Positions 54,237 to 64,000 of a DNA stretch of 64,000 nucleotides are shown here, piece after piece (the stretch's first letter is position 1; every line of letters begins with the position of its first letter). A program made the translations under genes and the position numbers. Origin of the DNA: Sporobolomyces roseus (lineage: Eukaryota > Basidiomycota > Microbotryomycetes > Sporidiobolales > Sporidiobolaceae); NCBI GenBank assembly GCA_016617785.1, contig JADILM010000010.1, positions 62,001-126,000 of the forward strand, read 5' to 3'. The notes beneath the pieces were generated by a model that made no database searches, had not been told where the DNA came from, and worked only from the letters and a program-made list of their open reading frames with translations.

Positions 54237-55771
54237 AATCGCATCAAACAGGAGGACGGGGTGGATGTAAGTCTGAGTCAAGGTCAGTAGAGTATCCCTG
54301 AGCTGTACTGTACGCCTCGCTGACCTCTTCAACGCCTTTGACAGCTCAACAACTCCTCGCCAAACCATCAACTTCTCTCCTCGACTTACCTGACGAGATC
54401 GTTCTTCTAGTATTCGAACAAGTATGTCAACAGAGCGACAACGCGATACCTGCGCCAGCTCCGCTCCAAAGCTCGGGATTCTCGATCAACAAGAGAATCT
54501 TCGAAATCACCCGTCCGCTTTGGTCGAAACGACTATCAATTGAAGAATCTCAACTCGACGTGCGACTAGCTGGAATACAAATTCATCAGGAGAGACGCGA
54601 CCTCTTACGAATGCTCGATGTTCCCGTTACGAATCACCTCTACAACTTCCTCAACTCCGTGTTCCCTCGACTCCCTCTGCTCACTCATCTCACCCTTCAG
54701 ATTCCGGAGAACGCCACAGTAATAGCGACAACAACTATAGCTGAGGGCCTCACGAAACTTGTCAACCTCGAAAAGTTGAGACTCCAATCACCTCGTCAAT
54801 TGACTCTTTACGATTTCTTCCATCGTTATCTCGCTCACAACCCGGTCAAGATCCCGCATGTATCTTTCGAGATCAACGGAGTACTACGTGTCACCCAAGG
54901 ACTAGAAGAAGGGTTCCGTTGCGACAGCTTCCGCTGGACAGCCGATTTACCTTCGTCATTTTTCCGATTCGACTGGTCGAGTCTTCGCTCCCTCGAGCTA
55001 CGCGGATGGAGTGGATATCTTCCTTGGGCAGATAGTGTATTGGAAGGCTTGAGGACAGCTATCACTGGAACTGGCGTAAGTTTCCCCTCGCTTTCTACAA
55101 TCGCTCTCTGACATGATTCTCTCTCGACGTTTCAAAGCATGCTATGGTTCGCGTAATGAACGTCTGGAAGATACCTCTAAGCCGTTTATCACTTGATCTC
55201 CGACTCGCTGCACCGAAATTTCATCCACAGTATAGATTCTTCACACAAATCGATTGCGAAAAGCTGTTCGATCTCCTCGCTCTCACGGATTTGCATCAAC
55301 TTGAACTCCTCTCCCTCGACTCTATCCCCACCACTCCCGCTAGGTTCAAGATCAAGAAGCTCGAAGTCTTGAAGTTATCAGGCAGCTGCACTTTCAGAGA
55401 ACCGGTATTTTGGCTTCTCTCGTTGACTCCTCATATTCTGCTAACTCTGCTCTCACGTTATGCAGCACATCTTTCAAGCTCTATTAGACCTCCTTTTCGC
55501 ATTCCCTTCTCTCACTCATCTCCATCTCGTCGGCTCATCATTCTTCGGTCAAAATTCCACCGCTGACGAAATGATGAAACTCAAAGAATCGTCTAAACAC
55601 AAAGAGATGTCGCTTTATTTCCGCTACTCAGAACTATCTACGTTACTCTTCTACCTTCGACAATCGACCGTCATTACTTTCACCTATCGAGGAGAAGAAG
55701 AGCGGAGGGAGATGAGGTGGACTCGAATGAACGCGAGTGAGGAATTCGATCAAGATTGTTGGACGCTATGA
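54140..55771 (+). CDS. F-box protein, subfamily A (copy A2', inverted right copy)
   Basis: Exons 54140-54141 (AT), 54206-54282, 54345-55075, 55138-55404 and 55466-55771. Start codon split AT|G with a GTGAGT donor and CTAG acceptor. N-terminus MSNRQTRSTSSNRIKQEDG, then the F-box TSLLDLPDEIVLLVFEQVCQ, SINKRIFEITRPLWSKRLSI and ESQLDVRLAGIQIHQ. Leucine-rich segments follow (FPRLPLLTHLTLQIPE, LVNLEKLRLQSPRQL, FKIKKLEVLKLSGSCTF, FPSLTHLHLVGSSFFG). The C-terminus is EMRWTRMNASEEFDQDCWTL. It is the syntenic partner of A2 at 12387-14008, but the two have diverged far more than the TPR copies. No frameshift was found. Its 5' flank is part of the young inverted repeat shared with ATP-citrate lyase. Confidence 0.82.
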
Positions 55772-56247
55772 ACGGGAGAGAGTGATTCGAGCAGAAGCTG
55801 TGTGAAACGGATGAAGATGCTTTCCCTAGTCGAAGAATGTTTTCGCCGCTTTCGAGCTTTTCGAGAGAGGAATATATTATCAGCTCGAGTTCGCGAAGAG
55901 TCGAATCGCCCTGTCTCTCGCTTCGAGATCGAAACTCGCGCGCTCTTTGGCTACCAGTCTCTTCAGAGTCTGGTCAGGGTGAAGTCGCGGGCACGGACCA
56001 GAGAGATAGGTTTCAAATGACTTCGATTCGTTTCAAGTTGATAGAGCAAGGGTACAGATCAAGCGTGAGATTCGAGAGTACGGAGAGTTGAAGCGTGAGA
56101 TTCCGAAAGAGGCTCCGAGTAAGATAGATCGAGTCGAGAAGGGAAAAGCGTAGATGAAGCGAAAGACTGATTCGAATCTGTTGATCGTTTTACACACGGA
56201 TCAGTAAGACGATAGACACCTCATGCTTTCGAGAACAACGTACCGAC
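55772..56247. other. Convergent spacer of the inverted block
   Basis: Equivalent of 11919-12386 in the left block; segments match it in reverse complement. Non-coding by inspection. Confidence 0.5.
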
Positions 56248-57842
56248 TTAGGTATTGCGATACGAGTCTTTTTGAAACGGCTCCGTACGTTGTACACGAT
56301 GCCAATTCATCCATTCATCGGCGTCAAAATCTTGATAAACGACTTCGAGGACCCGGGTGTTTTTCTCAAGGTACAAGAGAAGTGCGGAGAGCTCCGGATA
56401 TGCGAGAGCCAGTCCTCCTTCGTCGAGCGACATGAAAGCGTCGGTAGATGGAGGAGTCTCCGAGAGCTCCAATCCACGTAGATGAAGAATGCGAAGGGAA
56501 GGGAACGAGCACACGATGCGCCAGAGAATGATGAAGGAAGCCTGCATACGGCGAATGGGTCAGTACCAGAGTCAGAGTCGAGAGAAGAAGAAGCGCACCT
56601 CATCACGAATCGAATGAGATCCCCATAGAGTCAACTTTTCGACTGAAGGTACAGCAATAGGCACACCCCACTGACAATCGTTTCCTGCCATCAGAGCGAG
56701 TTCTAAGCTCTTGATCGAAGTAGGGACGAGCAATTCGAGGAGGTCGTGAAGATCTCGAAGGTCGAAGTGCTTGTCAGATTTCGACCAGATGTCGGAGCAC
56801 AGATTGAGTGTTTCGAGAAGAATGGGTTTAGCTTGATAGATCTCGGTGTGTGGCTGAACAACAAATAATATCAGCTCGCTCGCTCAGCAGCGCAAGGAGA
56901 GACAAGGTGGACTGACCGTAACGGGATAAAGCGCTTTCTCTAAGCCATCGAAAAGACCGCGCTTGCACACACTATCCCCCGAACCGGATAGGGTAACCTC
57001 CTTGATAGTTGCCCAGGGTATCAAAGTACACTCGTAATCTCGTAGCGGTGTGCCGAAGGTGGTAATATTGAGTTCTTGCAGTGTTGAGGGGCAAGAGGCG
57101 ATCGCACTGCCTAGTTTTTCGCTTTCACGTACCGAGAGTCGAAGGCGCTGGAGGATAGGTGCGATCTTGACGAACGAGAGCGACGCGAAGGAGGTTTTGA
57201 TCGTCGAGGAGAAATCGAGATCGACGAGTTTCGATAGTTTGGCAAGCGGCCGTAGCATGAGATCGACGTTGATAGCTTGCTCGTTCCGATGTCGATAGTC
57301 GCTAAATACAAACTTTACTTCGAGTTTGCAAAGGTTGACGAGGCGACCCAAATTGGCGAATTCGGCATAAGAGGGAGAATCAGATTGTAAAGTCATAATG
57401 ACCTGCCTGATCCAAGTCAAAATGAGGGGCTCCTTGAAGACCTTGACGATCCTTGCGCTTATCTTTGAGCGAGTGTCGAAAAGGGTCGAAAACCATGACG
57501 ATCGACGCGAAGGTACGAGCTCGCGCCGGCAGCGATACCTGAGAAGGCTCCAGCCTTTACGACAGCGTTTCTGACGAGTTCGAAGATCTTGAGGACGATC
57601 TCGTCGGGTAGTTGAGGAATCGAGGAAGCATGACCGCCTGAACACGATCTAGAGTCAGCTCGACCTCATGAACAGCTCTATCAGACTTCTACATACCTCC
57701 AGTAGCGATACCAGCTGATCCCATAGCTCCTGCACTCTTCCCGATGGATCTGTTTGATGAAGTTGATGAAGTTGACCTATTTCAGCGAGGACGTGCGTAA
57801 GAGCGCTGTATTCGGGTGTAGGGAGCACTTGAGAGCTTGCAT
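56248..57842 (-). pseudogene. F-box protein, subfamily B (copy B1'), frameshifted
   Basis: Minus-strand partner of B1. The 5' part reads MSTSSTSSNRSIGKSAG and ASSIPQLPDEIVLKIFELVR, then ASSYLRVDRHGF. At about 57512 it lacks 25 bases present in B1 (10621-10680 region), which throws the frame to a TAA stop at about 57465. The downstream frame resumes with FSTLFDTRSK, leucine-rich segments (AKLSKLVDLDFSS, APILQRLRLSV) and the normal B-type C-terminus. The later exons have no extra stops and splice sites remain. So a single deletion breaks an otherwise preserved gene: a recent pseudogene, or a truncated F-box-only product. The AT|GCAAGC split start seen in B1 is also present here. Confidence 0.8.
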
Positions 57843-58182
57843 GATAATCAGAAGTCTGCCTTGTAGTCGTTGAGTCGAAGCAGCGAGTGTGGTAGGAAAG
57901 AGAAAGCGAGACTCTCTTCGAAGAGTCGCTTCAATCAAGATCACCTCTCGATAGAACGAAGTTAGCGCGAAATCGTACAGTAAGGCTAGTCAACGCCAGA
58001 AGCAGGGCGTCCAAGCGAATCTACCGTTATCGATAACTTGCGAAAAGCGAAGAGTCTTGTTTCGCAAGCTGAGTTTTTGGCTCCAACGAGGGAGAACAAA
58101 CAAGCCCTGTTGCACTCGTACGATAGTATAGACAACAACACATAGCTCCACCTGATATCAACGACTTCCCATCTTCTCGCGC

Positions 58183-59786
58183 TCACAACGTCCAACAGTC
58201 TCGATCGAATTCGTCTTTCGCCGTCAACCTCGTCCACCTCACCTCCCTTTGTCCCTCTAGACTCCGGTAAGTGAAGATGAGAACTTGAGATTGAAGAAGG
58301 TATTTGAGCAGTACATCGAGCTCTGGGTAGCTGAAGGAGAGTTGGAACCCCTGAAGTTTGGAGAGTTCTTCAACGACCTCCTCATCATCTCCGACGCCGA
58401 AGACAATGTGTCCAACGAGATGTAGTTGTACGACAGCAGGGAAGGTTTCGAAAAGCGAAAGGAGGTTCCGGAAGTTGTGCTGTTTCGCGGATGGTCAGCT
58501 TTTCGGATCGTTCAGCAAAGTTAGTGCACTTACAGAGGACCTGAGCGTATACGAGCCCGACAGCCTCAGGAGTTGAAGAGAGTTTGAAGAGATTGATTCA
58601 AACACTGCAGGTATGGCGTCGAGTTGTCGCAGTTCGAGCTGACGGAGTTCGGTGGATTGGGCAAGTAGGGCGAAGAAAGCTCTGAATTGATCGAATGTGA
58701 AAAGTTCCGAGGGTTCGTCTTCATCTTCGGGACGGAGCTTGAGATCCATAGCGAGGCGCTCTAGTGGTAGCGGTCGGGCGTCTGTTGGGGTAGACTGAGC
58801 ACTGAGGAAGACTTAATTCCGTACTTTGCGTTGGAGGATCACACAACTCACTTGAGTCTCGTTGAAGGCCTCTATGAGCGTGTCGAGTAATTGCTCAATC
58901 GGAAGGGACCTTGTGCCTAAATCGAGCGTGTGCGCTTGAATCCACACAGCTTTTGTGATCGACGTTTTGACTACCGAGAACCGGTACTTGTAGATCTCCC
59001 CTCCGTTCCGTCTTGCCTTGGAATAGAACTGTACGCCTCCCACGTCGAAGGATTTACGGAAGTTGGATTGCAGCCGATAATGAGAGGAGAAGAGGTTGGA
59101 AAATCGACGACGCAAAGCACTCCGGCCTCTTGACGACGAGATTGTCAAATCTCGGAGCGTGTCGACTGTTGTGATAACTTGTGCAGCGAGACTGATATTG
59201 GCGTCCGTTAAGTCGGCTGCCAGGATAAAGGTAATGCTCGAGAGGTGACTGAGGCGAGAAATCGCCAGTTTTGCGAGATTGGCGTGGGAGTTGGTGAGAT
59301 GAATGCCGAGGTCCACGACTCGACTCGCTCGCGCCGTATTCTCTAGGAGACCGGCGAGCCGAACGTCGAGTTGCTGCTCATTGATAGAGAGGCGTTTGTA
59401 CCAGAGAGGAAGAGCGAGGAGGTAGATTCGTTTGTTGACGAGGATTTCGGCGATTCGAAGGGGAGTTGTAGGAGTGATGGATTCATATCGTTCTTCGTAG
59501 AATTCTTCGAGGATGGAATGGAGGATGTCGTCGGGTAAATCGAGGAAAGAAGTAGGAGGTCGAGGTGGTGTTGGAGAAGCTAGCACGAAGGCGTTGGAGA
59601 GGTGAGCGGGGTGCACAGCAGTACCCTAAGGTAGACTACGTACCTTCGTCCAGTCTCACGTCGCCCTCTTCGTCCTGTTTGATGCGATTCGACTTTGTTG
59701 ATCTAGTTTGACGATTCGACCTAGAACAGCGAGGAAGCGTCTCAGCGAGTTGAGAATAGCTTGAGAACAATCACAGACACTCACAT
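58183..59786 (-). CDS. F-box protein, subfamily A (copy A1', inverted right copy)
   Basis: Minus-strand exons 59786-59785 (AT), 59720-59644, 59579-58852, 58794-58534, and a last exon from about 58471 to 58183. The start codon is split AT|G. N-terminus MSNRQTRSTKSNRIKQDEEG, then the F-box TSFLDLPDDILHSILEEFYE, ERYESITPTTPLRIAEIL, LPLWYKRLSINEQQLDVRLA. Leucine-rich segments (LRQLELRQLDAIP, SLQLLRLSGSYTL, VVQLHLVGH) and the tail RWTRLTAKDEFDRDCWTL follow. The YESITPTTPLRIAEIL stretch is identical in A1 at 8548-9281, showing these two are the matching pair of the inverted blocks. Its 3' exon is preserved and no frameshift was found. Upstream neighbour: the ATP-citrate lyase 3' end, same strand. 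Confidence 0.8.
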
Positions 59787-60786
59787 AGTAGTCTGAGAAA
59801 TCAAGCTGAGCGATTCGAGTCGAGTTGAGGTGAAAGTAGGAAACCCAACTTGAGTGAAATTTCGCAAGTTTTGGAAATCTCGCAAAGTCAAAAGTTGAGC
59901 AGAAACGGATTGAAGCATCTCTCTCTGTACAGCTTGATTCTCTCGGACGACTAGAGAAGTTGAGAGATGTAGAGATTGAAAGCCTTTCGAGTTTCAATCC
60001 ACTCAAGAGAGCGAACGAAAGAAGCTATTTCTAAGTGAAGAGTTTGAATATCCGGATTTCCCAAACCTGTAAGACAAAAACGAAACGAGAGAGAGACAGA
60101 GAGATAGAGGGGGACGGGGGGTACTGCAAGAGAGAAACGAAACGGAGAAAGATACGACTGAAAAGAGAGGAGGGGGGGCACTACTGAAGAAGAAAAAGGA
60201 GAGGAGGAACGACGACGACGACGAGGAAAGGGGAGAGAGAGTCTACTGCTAATGAAGATAGAGAGTTTTAGGGAAGAGAGAGAGAGAGAGAGCAGTTTAT
60301 TGACGTTCCTTGACAAGGATACGATCAGTGTTGAAAGGCTCGATGAAGATGTCGTCCGCAGGGTGACGGTAGAGAGGTTGCTTAAGCCTTTTCTGGTCAA
60401 GATGGTGACTATAGTTGCGAAGAGAAAGGAACGAAGAAGCAGAAGAAGAGTCAGTGAAAGAGTTTTTGCGAAAAGAGTAAAAGAAATGTTTATAGCTCAC
60501 CCGATGAATCCGATGGATCGACCGAGGACGAACAATCCGTTGAGGGTACCAATCTTCATGTACTCGGCAGCCTCTTCAGGAGTGAAGGCTCCAGAAGATT
60601 TGAGCAAGTCGCAGAATGAAACGGCAATCGCACCATCGACGTTCAAGATCAAAGCTAAACATCATCACTCTTTTTGTCAGTAACAATACCGAGAGAGTAG
60701 AGAATGTTTTTGAGACTCACTGTCCTTCTTGGCAGAAGTGACTTCTTCAACAGCGAGAGCGTAGTCGAGGTACTGAGTCGAAGGAA
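59690..60786 (-). repeat. Inverted repeat arm 2 (native ATP-citrate lyase 3' end)
   Basis: The presumed source copy of arm 1 at 53144-54236. It includes the last exons and 3' flank of ATP-citrate lyase plus the 5' flank and split start codon of F-box A1'. The arms are separated by about 5.4 kb and point in opposite directions. Confidence 0.9.
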
Positions 60787-63700
60787 AGTTGTCACGAACG
60801 TAGTTCTTGACGAGTTCGACACGAAGATCGGCTGTACGAGTCAAAGCTCGTCAGTTTCGCAAAGATGAAGAAGAGCAGATAGAGAGACGTACGGTTAGTC
60901 TTGGACTTGATCTTGTGTCCGATACCAGGAATGAGCTTGTTCGCCTTCCTCATCGAGTCGACGAATTGCCTAGGAGTGAGACCAGCTTCGAAAGCACGAG
61001 TGAACTCGGCAGCGGCACCATCGAGGGCTCCTCCGAATCGGTCACCGATAGTGAGGAGACCAGAAACGAGAGAAGAAACGAGGTCCTTTCCAGCACGAGT
61101 GGTGATGACGGTGTTCATAGCTCCAGAAACGGCAGGTCCCTATCGACGGATGAGAGCAACGAATGTGAGCTCGAGATAACGAGTGAAGAGGGGAAAAGGC
61201 GAAAACGTACGTGATCAGCAGTAAGCATGAGAACCATTTCGAGGAACTTGCAAGCGTAATCAGGAAGACGACGCTTGAACCAAAGAAGGGAGACGACACC
61301 TCCGATACCGATATCCTCCTTGAAGACGTCCGAGATCCTCATACCAGCGTAAAGGAGTTCTTGTCCACGTTCGTCCGAGATGGTAGAGATGAAAGCGGCG
61401 GGTTTGCGAACCATACCGAGTTCTTGAGCCCACTTGTAGTCGATGGGGATCGAAGGAGCGGCGACCTCAGCCTTGGGAGAGATGGTACCTTGCGAAACGA
61501 GTTTGTCGTAAGTCTCCTTGAGGACTTGAGGAAGGTCTTCAAAGGTAGGAGGAACGATGAATCCAGCAGCACGCATGGCGTTGTTCTTGGCTTCGGCAGT
61601 CTCGAGGTCAGAGTTGGCCATCGAACCAGCGTGACCGAATTGAACGTCGGTAGTGAACATTTTGGCGCAAGTTCCGATAGCCCAGGCGACGATAGGCTTC
61701 TTGATTTGTCCAGACTTGACAGCTTCGATGACACGGTACTCTTCGATACCACCGACTTCTCCGAGAAGGACGAGCATCTTGCAGTTAGGGTCAGCCTCGT
61801 ATCGAAGGAGATGGTCGATGAAGGTAGTTCCGGGGTATCGATCTCCTCCGATGGCAATACCTTCGTAGGTACCGTTGGTAGTGAGCGAGAGAATGTTGTT
61901 GAGTTCGTTCGACATTCCTCCGGATTTCGAGACGTAACCGACAGATCCAGCACGGTAAAGCTTGGAAGAGAGGATGTTGTCCATCATACTGAGAGAAACA
62001 TTACGAGTCATCAGCATCGATATAGATAGAAGGAACTGAACATGAACGAAATGAATGCTCACCCTCCAGTGTTACCAATTCGGAAGCATCCAGGCTTGAT
62101 TCCTCCGACAGTAGCAGGACCGATGATGATAACGTTTCGCTCCTTGGCAGCGTGAAGGATGTGACGAGCGTGACGTTCGGGAACACCTTCAGCGATAAGA
62201 GCGATAGCCTTGATTTGAGGGAATTCGAGAGTCTCGAGAGTTGATTGGTAAACGGATCGGGAAGAGGCGAAGTTGACGCAGACATCGGCATCAGGGCACT
62301 TCTCAACGGCATCGGCCATCGAGGTGAAGACGGGGAGAAGAGTTTCCTTGGTTCCCCAGTAGAACTTTTGAACGTGGTGACCTCCGAAGGGGTAAACCAT
62401 GGCAGCTACTGAAGGGATTTGACGACCGCAGGCAAAGTCGAAGTCGAGCATACCTTGAATGGCACGAGGTTGGAGACCGTAGACGATCGATCGAGTAGTC
62501 TCGTCGAAAGGTCGGTACCAAGGTCGTCCTCCATCTGCGGAAGAGTGAACCTTGTCGGAGAAGTCGACGATACGATCTTGAGGTTGCTCTCGGTCGACAG
62601 TCTCGAGTTGTTGAGTCTTGGACTTGGGGGAAGGAGGAGAAACGGGAGTAAGAGTTCCGTCGATACCGGAAGCACGTTGAACGGCAGCGACTCCACCGGG
62701 AGCAGGTTTCTTGGTGATACCGAGACCGAGAGGAACAATAGCAGTGATGTGGTCATCAGGTCCGAAGCTGGAGTACGATTGAGACGAGAAGTCAGTTTCA
62801 AACTCGACAAAGGGAAAGGAGAGACGAAAAGCTCACACTTGGATCTCTACACCGAGAGTTTCTCCGAGGAGACGCATAGCCTTGAGACCTTCTTGGTAGT
62901 TGGGTCCACCACGACGAACGAAGATGCGAACCTTGTGGAGTTGAAGACCTCGTTGGTACTCCTTGAGAGCAGAGATGATACCCTTGAAAGTAGCGGCGAC
63001 GTTGGTGAAGTTGGCAATACCTCCTCCGATGAAGAGAAGCTTGCCTTCGGGGTTGGGAGTACCACGAGTCATAAGATCGACTGTGGAAGAGAATGTTTTC
63101 GAATCAGTTTCGATTCGACGAAGAATCTGATCGAAAATCGCAAACTCACGGATAGTCTTCGCGTATTCGTAGGTTTGGTTTTGAGTGGGAGCACCAGAGT
63201 ATTCACCGTAGTTGGCGAGCTCGTGAGCGAATCCGTGAGCAGCGATAGCGTCGCTGTGAAAATGAGATTCCTCGAATCAGCTTTTTTGAGCGATTTCAAA
63301 AGTTCGACGGAAAACTCACGAGTAGACAACGGAAGCTCCTCCTCCGGCAACCATAGTCCAAACACGACCTTCGGGGTTGAGAACAGTCAATTTGAGGGAA
63401 GCACCGGTCGATCCATCGAGCTTGGCGATGTAAGCTTCTTCCTTGGTCAAATCACGACCGAATCTATTCGAAGGCAATGAATTGATCAGTCTGAGCTCTC
63501 TTGAGGTGTGCGAGAGAGAGAAGAGGAGACGTACGGAGGAGGCCAGACCATAGGAGGACCCTTATCGGCACCAATCTTTGAAGTAGTAACGGAAGCGGCT
63601 TGAGGGTTGATAACGGAAGCATCACGAGCGATAGCCCACTTGGGTCCGACGATGTACTCGGCAGTCTGTGAGGGAAAGGGGAGATTCAGTTTCTGAACCG

Positions 63701-64000
63701 TCGAGCAGCTGGAACGAGCGAATTCGGCTCACTTGATCAAGTTTGGCGGCCATATCGAGGTAGAAGATGTCGGTCTTTCCAGTAGAAGCGTTCTCGACAG
63801 CTACGAGAGGGTTGATTTCGAGGTAAGCGAAGTGAAGGTCGACGTAAACCGAGTACAATCGGACGATGAAGTCGACGAGAGCTTCGAGTCGTTCAGTTCC
63901 GGTAACGTTCTTGAGGAGTTGAGACTTGATCTCTTCACGAGTAGGGAGTTCTCCTCCGACGGGTACAAGAAGGGTGAGAGCCTTGGCGTCGACATCTCCG
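60297..64000 (-). CDS. ACL1: ATP-citrate lyase, single-chain (5' end beyond window)
   Basis: Minus strand; stop at 60297, N-terminus cut off by the window end. From the 5' side: ATP-grasp/citrate-binding parts ([95 protein letters not shown]). Next are a Pro/Ser linker ([12 protein letters not shown]) and the CoA-binding domain ([40 protein letters not shown]). The catalytic phosphohistidine loop is [20 protein letters not shown]. Then the citrate-synthase-like domain ([80 protein letters not shown]). The enzyme makes cytosolic acetyl-CoA and oxaloacetate from citrate, CoA and ATP for lipid synthesis. Basidiomycetes carry it as one fused chain, unlike the two-subunit ascomycete form. About eight introns are visible; all checked joints are in frame. 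Confidence 0.95.

Larger units (their letters stand above)
50579..59786 (-). repeat. Right arm of the inverted segmental duplication
   Basis: Reverse-complement partner of 8396-16749. It is about 0.9 kb longer, mainly because the ATP-citrate lyase 3' fragment and its flank occupy 53144-54236. One gene (B1') is broken in this arm. Confidence 0.9.

Noticed and set aside
61211..62029. 272-codon plus-strand open frame opposite ATP-citrate lyase
   Set aside because: Same reason: antisense shadow of a strongly conserved coding exon.
62419..63480. 353-codon plus-strand open frame opposite ATP-citrate lyase
   Set aside because: It mirrors the lyase exons; its Ser/Glu/Val-rich composition is what the reverse of this codon usage gives, and no domain or splice signal supports it.

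Overview
The window is nuclear DNA from a filamentous or yeast-like fungus, most likely a basidiomycete; I would guess Pucciniomycotina, but that is inference. Evidence: almost every gene is broken by many short (about 45-100 nt) GT-AG introns with pyrimidine-rich tails and CTNAC-type branch sites. A single-chain ATP-citrate lyase, an OLE1-type desaturase with a C-terminal cytochrome b5 domain, a division 1 chitin synthase, Prp45/SNW1, Nse4, Arp2 and verprolin are all present. No prokaryotic features were seen.

Layout. 1-7.3 kb: an N-terminal exon resembling Snu114, a Costars/ABRACL gene, a secreted double-psi beta-barrel protein, an unrecognised gene, and ARP2. 8.4-18.1 kb: three F-box genes (two subfamilies, A and B), a TPR gene and a short-chain dehydrogenase. 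18.4-24.1 kb: verprolin/WIP, vacuolar endopolyphosphatase and monoglyceride lipase. 24.8-33.2 kb: a head-to-tail array of seven related small coiled-coil genes plus one remnant, all on the minus strand. 33.5-45.5 kb: a Dal5-type MFS permease, SNW1/PRP45, a chitin synthase and NSE4. 46-49.7 kb: a truncated inverted desaturase fragment, then the intact desaturase. 50.6-59.8 kb: an inverted copy of the 8.4-16.7 kb block (dehydrogenase stub, TPR gene, F-box A, broken F-box B, F-box A). 60.3-64 kb: ATP-citrate lyase, running off the window end. A nearly identical copy of its 3' end sits inverted at 53.1-54.2 kb.

Two evolutionary stories stand out. First, an inverted segmental duplication carries an F-box/TPR cluster whose copies are diverging, with one pseudogenised by a 25-nt deletion. 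A much younger inverted repeat with the ATP-citrate lyase 3' end lies on top of it, probably from gene conversion or template switching. Second, an unrecognised, fast-diverging coiled-coil family is tandemly repeated with a period of about 1.05-1.33 kb. In its five best-resolved members it keeps a phase-2 intron and a short C-terminal alternating hydrophobic motif (weaker in the first). The F-box genes show a third oddity: in five of six copies the start codon itself appears to be split AT|G by an intron.

The housekeeping genes do not form a pathway, although ATP-citrate lyase (cytosolic acetyl-CoA), the delta-9 desaturase and the monoglyceride lipase all serve lipid metabolism, and ARP2, verprolin and the Costars protein all touch actin. 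Exon limits were worked out by hand from splice signals and reading frame. Homology statements rest on family motifs, not on a database search.
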